DNA of 64,000 bases. Source: Anthracocystis setariae (lineage: Eukaryota > Basidiomycota > Ustilaginomycetes > Ustilaginales > Ustilaginaceae). Below the pieces are notes generated by a model that saw only the letters and a list, made by a program, of their open reading frames with translations, ran no database searches and was not told where the DNA came from. Every line of letters begins with the position of its first letter. Position 1 is the stretch's first letter. Made by a program: the position numbers and the translations under genes. Shown here piece by piece: positions 10,225 through 21,572 of the stretch. Location: assembly GCA_928724745.1 (NCBI GenBank), contig CAKMXJ010000019.1:496001-560000 (forward strand), written 5' to 3'.

Positions 10225-13200
10225 GTCGAACTACGACCTGCCTATCAGGTGGGTTTGACTCTGTCTCGGCTTGATATCTTTGCTATGACGGATCGGAAGA
10301 GACCGCGAGGACGGGATTGAGTAGTCAGCCGAAGGATATGATGTCGTGACTAATGAAGGACGCCTTGAGGATGATGTGAGAGGAAGGAGAGGAAGGAGAG
10401 AAGGGTGATGTTCGCGAGTTGGAGCGTTGATGGAGAAGTAAGCGAAGAAGGCGGCTGGAAAGTGTCTTGAAAGGAAAAGGGAGAGAAGGTGGAAGAAGTG
10501 ACAGCTGTTCGACAGAAGTGAGGTAGTCACCCGAAGCGGATCGGAATTGGTGGAGGCAACTCAAAGAGGGAGAGAGAAGGATCAACGTAGCTGAAACTAG
10601 AATGGCAGTCGCAAGAGGCGTTTGCCAACGGCCGTGAGTAGATCCCTTGAACCCCGGGCAAGCTGTCCACCATGATTTCCGCTTCAACTGAAACTAACAG
10701 AAACGGACGAAGGGCGAATGCCAATGCCAATGTCAATGCCTGTGCCACTCTGGAAGAAAATTGGCGATCGTTTGGGGCGGGCAAAATGTGTCTCGGGTCC
10801 ATCAGTCATTTGCGAACAGTTCATTCACGCAGCAGTTGATGGATACAGGATGGCCGTGCTGGTCGGTGGTCGGCAATGTTGCTGAGCAATCTCCACTTGA
10901 CTCAGAGGGGGGGAAAGGAAAAAAGGCGACTCGACGTGCTCTGGACTGAAGATAGCAGCCGGCAAATACGGAAGAGATCGCAGTACAGTGCGGTAATGCA
11001 GACAGGAGTTTGTCAATCAATATAATCATGATACGATTCCTGGTCAAGGTCGAGCAAAAAGTGGAACAAAGCGACATAAGAGGGTCGTTGGGAGAGCGTT
11101 AACCAGCTAGCTGAGCTGCGCTGCAGGCCAAAAGTTCGGGGTCGTTGGACTCCGAAAACCAGGTCATTTAGGCTCCCTTCGCATGTATTGTTGACAGACG
11201 GACACCGACGGCCTTCAGTGGTGAAGGTCAAGGTCAGGGTCATCAAGTTGAGTGGCGTTGCAGAACAGGGAAATGGACGAATCATGCCCAAGAATAGAAG
11301 GGTTTGGACACTGCAGTTGGGCGGCCTGAGATCCGAGACACAGCCGCAACGACCACGGCAAGGATCCTTTGCGCTGGCCAGGTTACAGTCACAGTTGCAG
11401 TTGCAGTTGCAGAGCAGTGCAGTGCAGTGCAGTAGTGCTTGCTTGGTGTCTCGCCTGTCCATTAGCGAATTTGCTGCAAATCCACATATAAAAAATTGCA
11501 CGCCTGCCACGCGCCCAGCGTAGCTTTAACTCTAGTCCGACGCGGCGTAGCCAACTCGACGCAACTGGATGAGCAGCGACCACTTGGCCTCTGCGTCAAT
11601 TTGGCGTTGACTAGCTTCGTGCTACGCAAGAGCCACGCCAAGCCGATTTCTGGGTTTCGACTGAACGGAGTTGCTTGGGCGAGACAAATTGTACTGTATT
11701 AACATGATTTATTAGTGTAGTTGCAGTCTTCTAGAATCAGTTTCGACTGTACCGTATGCCCCCCCCCCTCCAGTTTCTGCCTGCTGGCCGCTTCGGCTCG
11801 GTCAGCCCAACTCCCAAATCTGACTTCATCTTTTTTGCCAGTAAATGAGATTTTGCTGCATTCAGGCAGGTGAATGTCTCAAACAAATGCGCGTGCCCAG
11901 TTTTAGGTCGTCCAGCTGGCATTCGCTTGACGTTCCGTGTCTCGGATTACTGTATCCTGTCAGCCGACGCCTGGCTTTGGACCACGCTCTTCCGTCATCT
12001 CGGCTGGCTCCAAGCCCTGAGCAATCTGCGACAGGCCTGTTTGTTGGTTTGATTCGCATCATCGCTGTTTCGCCGTTGCAACCCTGCGCCCCATTATCCC
12101 GGGACCCCCATGTTCTCATCTCGCAGGTACGCCGACGCACGCCTACACTATCGACCACACGCCCAAAGGCGCGACCGCCCTCTACTGTGTCGTATTATAC
12201 TATAGGTCTCCTTCTTTATTTTTGGAGACACTGGCCCTCTGTCATCGTCTTGGTCTTTACGATAAGCTGACCCTCGAACTCACAGCTCAGAACTGCACAG
12301 TACATTTCTATACAATTCGATGTGATCCTGGATAAAGTTTTGTTTTTTTTATTATTATTCGAAGCTTTTCTTCTTCTTGCCCTTTTTTTTTTTTGTCTTT
12401 GGTGTCGAGGTTCGTCTTAGCCTGTTGCAACCGGCTTCGCTTGTGGTTGTGGTTGATTCAACAAGGTCGCCGACTTGTCGGCAGTGCGTAGGTCTACTGG
12501 CATGTTCATCGTTCTCGCTTTGAATCGAATCGAATTGAAGCCAAGCTTGACCAAACGATCCAGTCTGAGCCTGGTCATCCGCAGCCGCAATCCGTCTTTC
12601 ACAGTCGTCCTGTCAGAGGAAACAGTTTGCGCAAGCACTGCTTCGATTTGCGTTGCTTTTCTTAGCGCCCTTCTTACAAACTGTACAGGCACTGCATGGT
12701 GCTATGCGGACCATGTCCACCACCCAAACTCGTGTGCAGTCCGCTGCAGAGTGAGAGGAACCAGCATTCATGCCTTCTGTATCCTTTCCGTGTGTCTTGG
12801 TGTGTGTCTTGGTCTGTCTCAATGTGGCACCGTCGGGCAATCGGAGAACTTCAATCGAACCAGTAGCCGCGATTGCCTTGTCAAGTTTGGCTGTGGATGG
12901 AGCGAAACCAGCGCCTGTCCGTTGTTGGAGCTGTCTGCTCGCTCAATCTCCGTAGCTGAACGGCTTTGCTCCCAAACTCCTGCAGGGATCATCCCTTCTC
13001 CAATCAACACTTTTCCTGCTCGCAGCTTCGGAGACTTGGCTGGTTGCTCCACGTTCCAAAAACTTACCCATAGCTACCCTTCTGTTTCGATCCGCATCGT
13101 TCCACCCTCTCTCCCACATCCTTGTCAACATTCAAGTCGTCAGATCCAACTACCGAGCTTTCCCTTTCACCACTCAAGAGCATCCTCAGGAGAAAGACGT

Positions 13201-13264
13201 AGTCCCATACAAAGGTGCTAGTAATCACCACCACCCCCCTTCTACGACCCCACACAGCATCAAC
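10225..13264. promoter_or_regulatory. 3-kb divergent intergenic region (acyltransferase fusion / GT2)
   Basis: No convincing gene is seen. The region holds both promoters, short tandem repeats at 11394-11433, a C-run at about 11760-11770 and T-rich runs near 12340-12395. Short open frames at 12417-12692 (minus, GTG start only) and 12475-13221 (plus) lack recognisable domains and are not called. Confidence 0.5.
11394..11433. repeat. Adjacent GTTGCA x3 and GTGCA x3 tandem repeats
   Basis: Three copies of the hexamer GTTGCA are followed after a short gap by three copies of the pentamer GTGCA. They lie in the non-coding divergent spacer. Confidence 0.85.
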
Positions 13265-14722
13265 ATGGGCGGCGGCGGCGACGCATCCAGCACCGCTATG
13301 AGCGGACGACTGGGCAAAGTGTCTGCCTACATCTACAGTCAGACGCCTCGAATTCTTCTATCCTCCTACATTGTGTTCAGTTTCTTCTTTTACATCGTGA
13401 TCCCACCCGTGCTTCAAGAGGCGCTCTTTTACCTGTATCTGGCGCTGCAAACCATCACGTCGGTGACGGTATCGACAGAGGCAATGCAGTCGGTTCCGGC
13501 CGCGGTCAAGGCTCGACGTGCGTTCCGTAAAGCGGCCAAGGAAGGCTGGGGCGAGACGGACAACGGCAAGGAGTGGCCTCGCATCGATGTGGTTCTGGTA
13601 GCCTACCTACCCAACGAGAAGGACATCATCATGCGCCAATTGCGCTATGCTCTGCGAGAGATCAACTACCCTGCGGATAAGCTGATGATCAACTTGGTCT
13701 ACAATACGCCCAAGCCGATCGAGCCGATCGAGACCGAGATCCGCGAGCTCGAAAAGGCTCATGCGCGCTTGAGGGTGATCAAGGTGCCCAATTCGACGTC
13801 CAAGGCGGACAACATCAACTTCTACCTCTCGTGCGATTACAAGTGCGATATCATCACGTTGTACGATACCGACCATTATCCGGATCCAAATGCGTTGAGG
13901 TGGGTCGCGAGGAGGTTCCTGCAGGGTGGGATTGATATCATCCAGGGCAGGTGCTGTGTGTACAATTATGACGAGACTTGGATCACGCGTTTGATTGCGG
14001 CCGAGTTTGATGTCATTTATGGTGTCATGCACAGTGGTCGAGCTCAGATGCAGGGATATGGATTCTTCGGTGGGTCCAATGGACATTGGAACGCTTCGTT
14101 GCTCAAGTCGTTGGGAATGCAAAAGCACATGCTCACCGAGGACATTGACAGTTCGATGCGAGCCATCATCTCGGGTGCGCGGATCGAGTACGACCTCAGA
14201 GTGCTCTCCTACGAACTTGCACCCGAGACGTGGGGCGCGCTGTTGAAGCAGCGAATGCGATGGTCGCAGGGTTGGACCCAAGTCGCCTTCCGTCACGCCC
14301 TACCTGCCATACGTCGTGGTGCCTACACCGACGACAATGGCTGGCGATCGCGCCTCGGCCTCTTCCAGCTCCTCGTCTACCGCGAAGCCTACTTCTACGT
14401 CAACACCCAGTTGCTCTTTATTCTGCTTTCATCGCTCGTCCTCGCCTTCCCGCACCAGGGTCTCAAGGCTTGGTTCCAAGATTTCGGCGGCTTCCAACTC
14501 GCCATGTGGGCGCTGACCGTCAACCTCGTCTGTCTGTTCGTCACCATGTGCATCGCCATGAAGAACAGATCCAATTTCACCCATCCCTTCGGTCTCATCG
14601 CGTTCGGACTCATGACGCCATTCTGGTACAGCATCGTCAGCTTCATGGCCATCTTCTGCCACTTCAGAGAGTTTATCAAGTTCGAGAAGTGGAACCCCAC
14701 AGCGAGGAGTAACAAGAAGTAG
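13265..14722 (+). CDS. Membrane GT2-family glycosyltransferase
   Basis: This 485-residue protein has two N-terminal membrane helices (about 29-47 and 52-70), a cytosolic family-2 glycosyltransferase domain (about 105-340) and about three C-terminal helices. The processive-synthase signature is complete: DTD at 201-203, TED at 291-293 and QRMRW at 329-333, which is the D,D,D,Q(Q/R)xRW pattern of cellulose, chitin and hyaluronan synthases. The enzyme should polymerise a nucleotide-sugar into a beta-linked polysaccharide at the plasma membrane. It is much shorter than chitin synthases. It resembles the small fungal GT2 group, of which one member (Zymoseptoria GT2) is reported to be needed for surface hyphal growth; that link is from memory and not tested here. 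The ATG at 13265 follows a favourable CAACATGG context. The gene is intronless. Confidence 0.85.
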   Translation: MGGGGDASSTAMSGRLGKVSAYIYSQTPRILLSSYIVFSFFFYIVIPPVLQEALFYLYLALQTITSVTVSTEAMQSVPAAVKARRAFRKAAKEGWGETDNGKEWPRIDVVLVAYLPNEKDIIMRQLRYALREINYPADKLMINLVYNTPKPIEPIETEIRELEKAHARLRVIKVPNSTSKADNINFYLSCDYKCDIITLYDTDHYPDPNALRWVARRFLQGGIDIIQGRCCVYNYDETWITRLIAAEFDVIYGVMHSGRAQMQGYGFFGGSNGHWNASLLKSLGMQKHMLTEDIDSSMRAIISGARIEYDLRVLSYELAPETWGALLKQRMRWSQGWTQVAFRHALPAIRRGAYTDDNGWRSRLGLFQLLVYREAYFYVNTQLLFILLSSLVLAFPHQGLKAWFQDFGGFQLAMWALTVNLVCLFVTMCIAMKNRSNFTHPFGLIAFGLMTPFWYSIVSFMAIFCHFREFIKFEKWNPTARSNKK

Positions 14723-15173
14723 AGACACCAAAAGGATGCCAGCGATTTCTAGATTCGGGGGTTTTGTCCGTTTTGCAATCAGCATAGAATAGAACAGTGT
14801 ATACTTCTTTAGACTTGAGACTAGTCAGTGTGTCGTTCGTCTGTGTACTGACTGTATAGTGGTACCGGTACATGAGGCTGGGTGCCTTGTCATTCAGCTC
14901 CGAATCTCAAATCGGGGGGAGGCCTTAGCCCGATATTGGTGGGTTGATCCATCTTGTACAGTCAACAAAACGGAAGAGGGAATTTTGTTTTTTTTATTTA
15001 ATTGAAAGAAATGGCGGATTTGAAACACTAAAAAAATGGATAAAAATGGAAGAAATAGGGGCGAGGAAAACGATGGCAAAAAAGAGGGGCAAAAAATGGA
15101 GGACGCAAAGATGATGTCGAGAAGTGAAAACGGAATTGGAAGAAAGGGAAAAATGGTAGGGAGTAGGGTCGGC
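14723..15173. other. Convergent 3' spacer between GT2 and P-type ATPase
   Basis: Both genes end into this spacer. It is AT-rich near 14975-15060 and should hold both polyadenylation regions. I see no gene in it. Confidence 0.6.
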
Positions 15174-18100
15174 TCAAAGCCAGACGCGGTTGAAGCGGAG
15201 GTAGATGACCTTGGCCACCTGCGTGATGAGAACGTAGGCGATAAGGTAAGGGAAGAGGAAAGCGTAGAACATAGGCTCCGGGAGAGCCATCTGGAGTGCA
15301 GACCTGAGGAAAGGCATGTACGGGGCGACCATGGAGACGACAGCGATGAGCAAGGTGGTCAGGCACACGAGCCAGCTTGCGCGGCTCTGGATGAAGGGAA
15401 ACTTGGCGGTCCTCAAAACATGGACGATGGCGACCTGGGTCAGAGCGCCTTCGAGGAACCAATGCGTCTGGAACTTGGCCACCTGCAAGGCGTTGTTGGG
15501 GTCGCGAAGGCCAAAGTAATACCAGTTGAGGACGAAAGTGAAGATGTCAAAGGGCGACGAGAGCGGACCGATGCAGACCATGAAACGAAGCATCGACTTG
15601 GTGTCCCAGTTGACGGGCGCGCGGATCTGTTCCTCGTCGACATTGTCCCAAGGAATCGAGGCTTGCGAGATGTCGTAGAGGAGGTTCTGCACGAGCAGCT
15701 GGGTAGGGCTCATGGGCAGGAAGGGGAGCCACGAGGCAGCGATGGTGACCGAGAAGACGTTGCCAAAGTTGGACGAAGCAGCCATCTTGATGTATTTGAG
15801 CGTGTTGACGAACGAGACGCGACCGACGACGACGGCCTCGCGGATCACGTCGAGGTTCTTGTGGGTGAGGATCACATCGGCAGCGTCCTTGGCAATGTCA
15901 CAACCAGTGTTGACCGAGATACCGCAGCTCGAGCCACGGAGCGCAGGACCATCGTTGACACCATCGCCGAGGAAAGCGACCTGGTGGCCCTGAACGCGGA
16001 GCGCACGCACCACTTCGAGTTTCTGGATCGGCGTCAGCTTGGCGAACACACACTTTTCCTCGACGGCCTGAGCAAATTCGACAGGGCCGAGGCGGGAAAG
16101 CTCTACGCCGGTAATGCAAAGCTCGCTGGCGCCTTCGGTTTCAGGGATCAGGTCGAGGATCTCGCAAACGCGACGAGCGGTGGGAAGGGCATCACCCGTG
16201 AGCACCTTGGTAGTGACACCAAGCTCACGAAGGTGAGCGATGGCTTGCTTGGCATCTTCCTTGGGAGGGTCGAGGATGGAAACGAAGCCTTCGAGAACCA
16301 AGTCGGCTTCCAGTTCAGGCGTAGCAACGCCGTTGATCAACTGGGCACGATCGACGCGACGCGACGCAACTGCAATCACACGCTCGCCACGCTTGGCAAT
16401 CGCTTCGATGCGCTCGTTGCAGGCTTCGACGTCGATCTTGTCTACGGTTTCCGAGTTGCGAACGTGGGCGCATCGGCGAATGACTTCCTCTGCAGCTCCC
16501 TTGCACACCAAGTGGAGCTTGTCCTTGTCGCTTTCAGCTTCCTGATAGACGACCGAGACGACACGGCGGTAAAAGTCGAAGGGGATGTCGGCCACCTTGG
16601 TCTTGTCCTTGAGCAAACGATCGGCCAGGGCAGTGGGCTGAGCCTGGGAATCATCGGCGTTCTCGGCGCGGATGGCAGTGGCGAGGGCGTTGTCCTCGAT
16701 GTGGGACAGGATAGCCAAGTCGATGTTGTTGATAAAGTCCGAGGTCTGAAGCTTGGCGTTCAGATAGGCGAGATGAAGTGGAGTCTCGAGGGGTTGTCCC
16801 GTTGGATTGCAGGTCGAAGCCACGGTGACGTGGTCTTCGGTCAGAGTTCCGGTCTTATCGCTGCAAAGCACGTCGATAGCACCGAGCAGCTGGACAGCGT
16901 CGAGCTTCTTGACGATGGCCTTCTTCCTAGCCACCATGATGGCACCACGGGCAAGGTTGGCGGTGAGCACCATCGGAAGCATTTCGGGGACGAGACCGAC
17001 GGCGACAGAGAGGCAGAACAAGGCAGCATTCTTCCAGTCCTTGGTGACGAAGCCATCGATGATCAGGACGGTCGGGGCCATGACGAACATGAAGGCGAGA
17101 AGGAGCATCGAAATCTGAGAGACACCGCGCTGGAAGTCGTTCTGAACCTTGGACTGATCCGACACGCAGGCGACGGTGCCGACGTAGGTGCGGTCACCCG
17201 TGGCAATGACGAGGGCATCAGCGTGACCGGAAACGACGTGTGTGCCCATGAAGAGCAAGTTGGATCGGTCCATGGTGGCAGCAGAGCCATGGCACTCGGG
17301 AACAGTAGCTGAGGCGTGGTTGAAGGAAGGCGGAGATGAAGACGAGGTGCGGCTGAGAGACGGAAGCGAGTTGCCGGCATACTTCTCGACGGGGAGACCC
17401 TCACCGGTGAGCGAGCTCTGAGAGACGGTGAGCATTTCGGAAGCGAGGACGATGCAGTCAGCGGGAACGACAGAGCCAGTCGAGACACGAACGACATCAC
17501 CGGCGACGAGCTGAGAACGATCGATCTTAGAGATCGAAGTAGCGTCGCCGGGAACGGAGGAAGCGCCTCTGCCGAGGACAAGGCAGGAGTTGTCGATGAG
17601 GGCCTTGAGAGCATAGACCTTGTTGGCAGACCTGTGTTCCTGGATGAAACGAAGGGAGACGCTCAAGACGACCATGAGCATGAGGATGGTAAAGGTGGAA
17701 TGATCGTCGGTGGAGATGGCGACGATGGCAAGGACGGTGAGGATGGCATTGAAAGGGTTGACGATGTTGCTGATAAGGAGCTTCCACCAAGGCACCTTGC
17801 GGGAGCTGGCGACCTGGTTGGGGCCATTGAGCTTGAGCTTGTCGGCAGCAGCCTTGGCATCCAAGCCTTGAGGCGAGCTTCCGAGTTCAGCGAAGCACTG
17901 GTCAATAGGACGGGCGGACCATTGGGCGAGGTTGCTCAGTACAGCCTCCTCTTTGGCGAGAGCAGCAGCCTTGCTAGAATGGTCTAGGGCTACTCGCATG
18001 CCAAAGAGGCGACCGATGGGCGACCTGGAGAGCACGCCTTTGCAGCGCACCAGCAGCGGAGGACGAGCCTGGGCGAGAGCCGAGGCTTCAGGATCGCAAA

Positions 18101-18239
18101 GCTGGGGCAGCTGCTCACTGCATTTGGCATCAGGGGTGATGGACTTGACATCAACCTTGATCAAATCGGCATCGCTGCCATTAGCATTGAGCTGATGGGC
18201 AGGGAGAACCGCAACTTCAACGGAGGAGTTGGAAGACAT
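15174..18239 (-). CDS. MgtA/MgtB-type (P3B-like) P-type cation ATPase
   Basis: This 1,021-residue P-type ATPase has the phosphorylation motif DKTGTLT at 461-467 and the hinge GDGVNDGPAL, with about ten membrane helices. The helix-1 region reads NPFNAILTVL, and the helix before the phosphorylation site contains GLVPEMLPM, both typical of bacterial MgtA/MgtB magnesium transporters rather than of fungal Ca, H or Na pumps. The expected role is ATP-driven Mg2+ uptake or movement, by family. The actuator loop reads TGEG (278-281) where TGES is usual; the glutamate needed for dephosphorylation, E280, is kept. The N-terminal 120 residues are an unconserved cytosolic extension. The first ATG at 18239 is used. 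The gene is intronless. A long open frame on the opposite strand (15036-17312) is a codon-bias shadow. Confidence 0.87.
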   Translation of the reverse strand: MSSNSSVEVAVLPAHQLNANGSDADLIKVDVKSITPDAKCSEQLPQLCDPEASALAQARPPLLVRCKGVLSRSPIGRLFGMRVALDHSSKAAALAKEEAVLSNLAQWSARPIDQCFAELGSSPQGLDAKAAADKLKLNGPNQVASSRKVPWWKLLISNIVNPFNAILTVLAIVAISTDDHSTFTILMLMVVLSVSLRFIQEHRSANKVYALKALIDNSCLVLGRGASSVPGDATSISKIDRSQLVAGDVVRVSTGSVVPADCIVLASEMLTVSQSSLTGEGLPVEKYAGNSLPSLSRTSSSSPPSFNHASATVPECHGSAATMDRSNLLFMGTHVVSGHADALVIATGDRTYVGTVACVSDQSKVQNDFQRGVSQISMLLLAFMFVMAPTVLIIDGFVTKDWKNAALFCLSVAVGLVPEMLPMVLTANLARGAIMVARKKAIVKKLDAVQLLGAIDVLCSDKTGTLTEDHVTVASTCNPTGQPLETPLHLAYLNAKLQTSDFINNIDLAILSHIEDNALATAIRAENADDSQAQPTALADRLLKDKTKVADIPFDFYRRVVSVVYQEAESDKDKLHLVCKGAAEEVIRRCAHVRNSETVDKIDVEACNERIEAIAKRGERVIAVASRRVDRAQLINGVATPELEADLVLEGFVSILDPPKEDAKQAIAHLRELGVTTKVLTGDALPTARRVCEILDLIPETEGASELCITGVELSRLGPVEFAQAVEEKCVFAKLTPIQKLEVVRALRVQGHQVAFLGDGVNDGPALRGSSCGISVNTGCDIAKDAADVILTHKNLDVIREAVVVGRVSFVNTLKYIKMAASSNFGNVFSVTIAASWLPFLPMSPTQLLVQNLLYDISQASIPWDNVDEEQIRAPVNWDTKSMLRFMVCIGPLSSPFDIFTFVLNWYYFGLRDPNNALQVAKFQTHWFLEGALTQVAIVHVLRTAKFPFIQSRASWLVCLTTLLIAVVSMVAPYMPFLRSALQMALPEPMFYAFLFPYLIAYVLITQVAKVIYLRFNRVWL

Positions 18240-20514
18240 CTTGCAAGCTTGAGATCAAGTAGCAAGAGTGAAAAGAACTTCAAAAAAAAAACACCGAGAG
18301 CAAAGGTGAATATTGGAATCGACCTGGCTAGAATGCTTTGTGTTTAGCCAGGATCCAGTTGGATTCAAGGCTGCTGTACCGTTGGTGATAGGAAGCAGTT
18401 GGCAGAGGCGGAGAAGGCGAGCTTGGAAAGAGCTGGGGTGTTGACCATAGCTGTACGAAGGTTGAAGAACTTTCGAGGGGGGGTGAAATGAGATAGGAGA
18501 GCAAATAAGCTTGCGAATAGACTAACGCGAAGGCTGCGGATTGGTGTGGGAGGTGGATCGGTGTCAAGGAGACTGGATGTAATGAGGTAGAGAACGAAGG
18601 GGGACGGAAACAAGGTGAAAGAGTGAGAATTTATATGGTTTGCGTTGTGTCCAGTTGTCTGAGGGGGAGAGAGGGGTCACGGAAGGGGTTCGTCGCGATC
18701 AGGGCTTGATACCACTCACACGACAGCCAAAGCTTTCTTTGATGCAGAGCAGGCTGGAGAATTTTTTTTCCCTTCTCTAGGCTGGTTGGACGGAATGTGC
18801 CAGAGAGTATGTGAGGCACACATGATTTCGCAGCGGTACGATCGATTCGGTATGCTGTATTGTGCAATGGCAAAGGACAGGCAAGTGCGACGGACTCGGG
18901 GCGAGGGATGCATCTAGTGGACCATGGCCTGCAAGGTCCTCATAAACCATCGGAGCCTGAAATCGAGTGTAGCGGTACAGAAGCCGCCAAAAGCGAGGCC
19001 AAAATGGCGCAGGTAAGGGCACAAAGTAAATGTCCGACGATTGCTTGAAGAGCTGGTACAGTAGTGGAATCAAATGCACTCGTATTGAGACTGTCAGTAG
19101 TGTTCAGGTACGGAATGTCTGGAACTACGAGGGCAGCGGGGAAGGTGGATGAGGAGCTCGGCAAAAGGGTGTTGCGGTGTCGCAGTTGTCCAAGAATGCG
19201 AAAATTTGGCAGCCAAGCCAGGAACCCTTTTCCCACATTTCAAGAAATTTGCTGCCTCGTGGGCTCAATAGAAAACAAAAACAAAAAACAAAAAAAAATC
19301 GCCTTCGCGCCGCCGGCAGCGGACAGGCACGCATCTACAGTTTAGTACCTTTGCGGAGCTGGAAGAGCTCGGCTACTGTATTCAGCCATCTGAGTTTTCG
19401 GCATCAGCGGCCTGTCAACGATTCGCTGTACTGTACTACAGTATATAGTAGAGGTACAAAAGATTCGACCTTTGGGCTCGACCCATCTGCAAGTTCGTGG
19501 GCAAAGGGCAGCGCACAAAATTGTACCCATTCCAAAACAACAGTCGACAGCTTGTTCTTTAAGTGAAGCTTTTGCTGTCAGTTTGTGCACGAGTCTGCCA
19601 GTTGCGAGAGAAGCAATTTCTTTTTTTTTTTTTTTTTTGTCGATTTTGCATCCTCAACAGTTGGTGAAGATCATCGTTCTTAATCGGTGCTCTCAGCCCC
19701 ACACGCTAAAGCGTTGTACTGCCCTGTACGAATCGTCGAATCCAAGGTCAAAACAAGTTCAGGTTGTGCTCAGCAAGACCTTCGAACAGACCCAGAGGCT
19801 AATGCCATGTGCAATTTCAGATCAATAGCAAGCTGTTATTCGGGGCAAACTATGCAGAAGCAAAGAGAGGCCAGTCTGGATCGATCAAGTGTCGCCAGAT
19901 CACACTGTAGGTACACTATCGATGCAAACTTGATGCAGATCGAGCTCAGTGTCGAAATCTCATCAAGGTAGGAAATCGGCGATCGAACAATTCGATACTC
20001 TAACTGTGAAAAAAATGTGAATTCTAAAAAGTTAACAGCGCTGTAGTTTGGAAATCGCGGAGTTGAAATTGAGCGTGACCAGGCAAGTTTTGTTACGGTG
20101 GGCAGGCGTCAAGTGCGTAGTGCGTACAAGCTGAGTGTTGGTTGTGTGTTGTTCTCGCGAGAAAAAAAAAAAAGACACACACGCACATTCACACCCACTC
20201 ACACAACAACAACTGCAACAGCGCACAACTGTAAATTGACGCATACGCAGGGTGGAGTGTTGAATCAAGTGTTGACGAGACTCGTGTGGCCCCTGAATCA
20301 ACGCGATCCACTAAGTAAGTACTGTTGTTTAATGATTCGATGGCCTCGCACCCTCCTTGACTCTTGGCATCATCTGCATCCTTGCCAAATCCATCGGTAC
20401 ATGCGTGTATCCGTACAACCGTCTCGTTCTTGCTCGCCACCATCCGCCGCACTCATCTTGCTCGCCAAAGCTTGACTCAGCTGGGGGCAAACAGCACACA
20501 CACTCGCATCCATC
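18240..20514. promoter_or_regulatory. 2.3-kb divergent spacer (P-type ATPase / MOB1)
   Basis: It holds the upstream regions of both genes. An 18-base T-run lies at 19621-19638, and a TACTGTAC palindrome-like motif at about 19431-19445. I see no gene. Confidence 0.55.
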
Positions 20515-21168
20515 ATGTCGTCCTTCTTTGGCCTCTCCAAGACACGCACGTTCAAACCCAAACGCAACATCCCCGAGGGAACCAAGCAGTATCAACTCAA
20601 ACGCTATGCTGAAGCCACACTCGGTTCGGGCAATCTTCGCCTCGCCGTCGTGCTGCCCGATGGAGAGGACCTGAACGAATGGCTCGCCGTCAACACGGTC
20701 GACTTTTTCAACCACGTCAACATGCTGTACGGCACCATCACCGAGTTCTGCACCCCTACCGAATGCCCCGTCATGTGTGCTGGTCCGCGCTTCGAGTATC
20801 ACTGGCAGGACGCCAACTCGACGCTCTACCGTCGTCCCACCAAGATGTCGGCTCCCGAATATGTCGACTGTCTCATGAACTGGGTGCAAGGCCAGCTCGA
20901 CGACGAAGCGCTCTTCCCAAGCAAACTTGGCGTTCCCTTCCCCAAGGACTTTAAGGCGGTGGTCAAGTCGATCTTGAGAAGACTGTTCAGGGTGTACGCG
21001 CACATCTACAACCACCACTTTGCCCAGGTTTGCGCATTGAGCATCGAGGCTCATCTGAATACGTCCTATCGACACTTTTTGCTGTTCATCACCGAGTTCC
21101 AGTTGGTGGAGCCCAGGGAACTGGCGCCATTGGTCGAGCTGAATGAGGCTATCCTCGGCGAGGCTTAG
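20515..21168 (+). CDS. MOB1: MOB1 kinase co-activator
   Basis: This 217-residue protein matches Mob1 along its whole length, including ANTVDFFNHVNMLYGTITEFC-type core residues. Zinc ligands are in place: C79 and C84 (CTPTEC) and H163 and H168 (HIYNHH). Mob1 binds and activates Dbf2/LATS-type NDR kinases in the mitotic exit and septation network. The size agrees with animal MOB1 (216 residues) and lacks the long N-terminal extension of yeast Mob1. The ATG at 20515 lies in a CATCATGTC context. The gene is intronless. The copia element begins about 400 bp downstream. Confidence 0.95.
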   Translation: MSSFFGLSKTRTFKPKRNIPEGTKQYQLKRYAEATLGSGNLRLAVVLPDGEDLNEWLAVNTVDFFNHVNMLYGTITEFCTPTECPVMCAGPRFEYHWQDANSTLYRRPTKMSAPEYVDCLMNWVQGQLDDEALFPSKLGVPFPKDFKAVVKSILRRLFRVYAHIYNHHFAQVCALSIEAHLNTSYRHFLLFITEFQLVEPRELAPLVELNEAILGEA

Positions 21169-21567
21169 GCGACTCTACGTACGACCCTAGCTTATGACCT
21201 AACATGATCTTGATGGACGCTATTTCCTTGCTTGTCTACCCTGTATATTGCTGTTTCTATGTCTGTTTCTTTGCGCTTACCAATATCCACAAGCTATACC
21301 CCATTCGTTCTTGTCGCTCGTCTCTGTTGGATAGAAGCTGCACATTCAAGTCGATTGATGGGTGAGAAAGGAAATATAAATGTCAACTGATTGTTAGGCT
21401 GTGTTACATAACACAAAAGATGGAAAATGAACAAAGCCTCCCTCCCACTGCCACGTCTTCCTGACGTTGGTGTCGTGCTGACCGCGCGGGCATCGGAATC
21501 TGTATCCGTGCGCGTGCAGTGAATTGGAGAGTTCATCGGGAATATGCCGTTGAATTCGTTGCGAGTC
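21169..21567. other. MOB1 3' spacer up to the transposon target site
   Basis: This stretch should contain the MOB1 3' UTR. I see no gene or clear element before the target-site duplication. Confidence 0.6.
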
Positions 21568-21572
21568 GGCAG
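21568..21572. repeat. Target-site duplication GGCAG, left copy
   Basis: GGCAG lies immediately outside the left LTR and is repeated exactly at 27948-27952 outside the right LTR. Five base pairs is the usual duplication made by Ty1/copia integrase. Confidence 0.92.

Noticed and set aside
12417..12692. Small minus-strand frame of 91 codons in the acyltransferase/GT2 spacer
   Set aside because: It looks mildly protein-like and basic, but starts only with GTG, has no recognised family and no convincing upstream exon.
12475..13221. 248-codon plus-strand frame upstream of GT2
   Set aside because: Cys/Ser-rich sequence with no domain, ending just before the GT2 ATG; more likely leader or spacer.
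15036..17312. 758-codon open frame opposite the P-type ATPase
   Set aside because: It is fully antisense to a gene with all family motifs, is Asp/Glu/Gly/Arg-rich with no domain, and reflects codon bias of the true strand.
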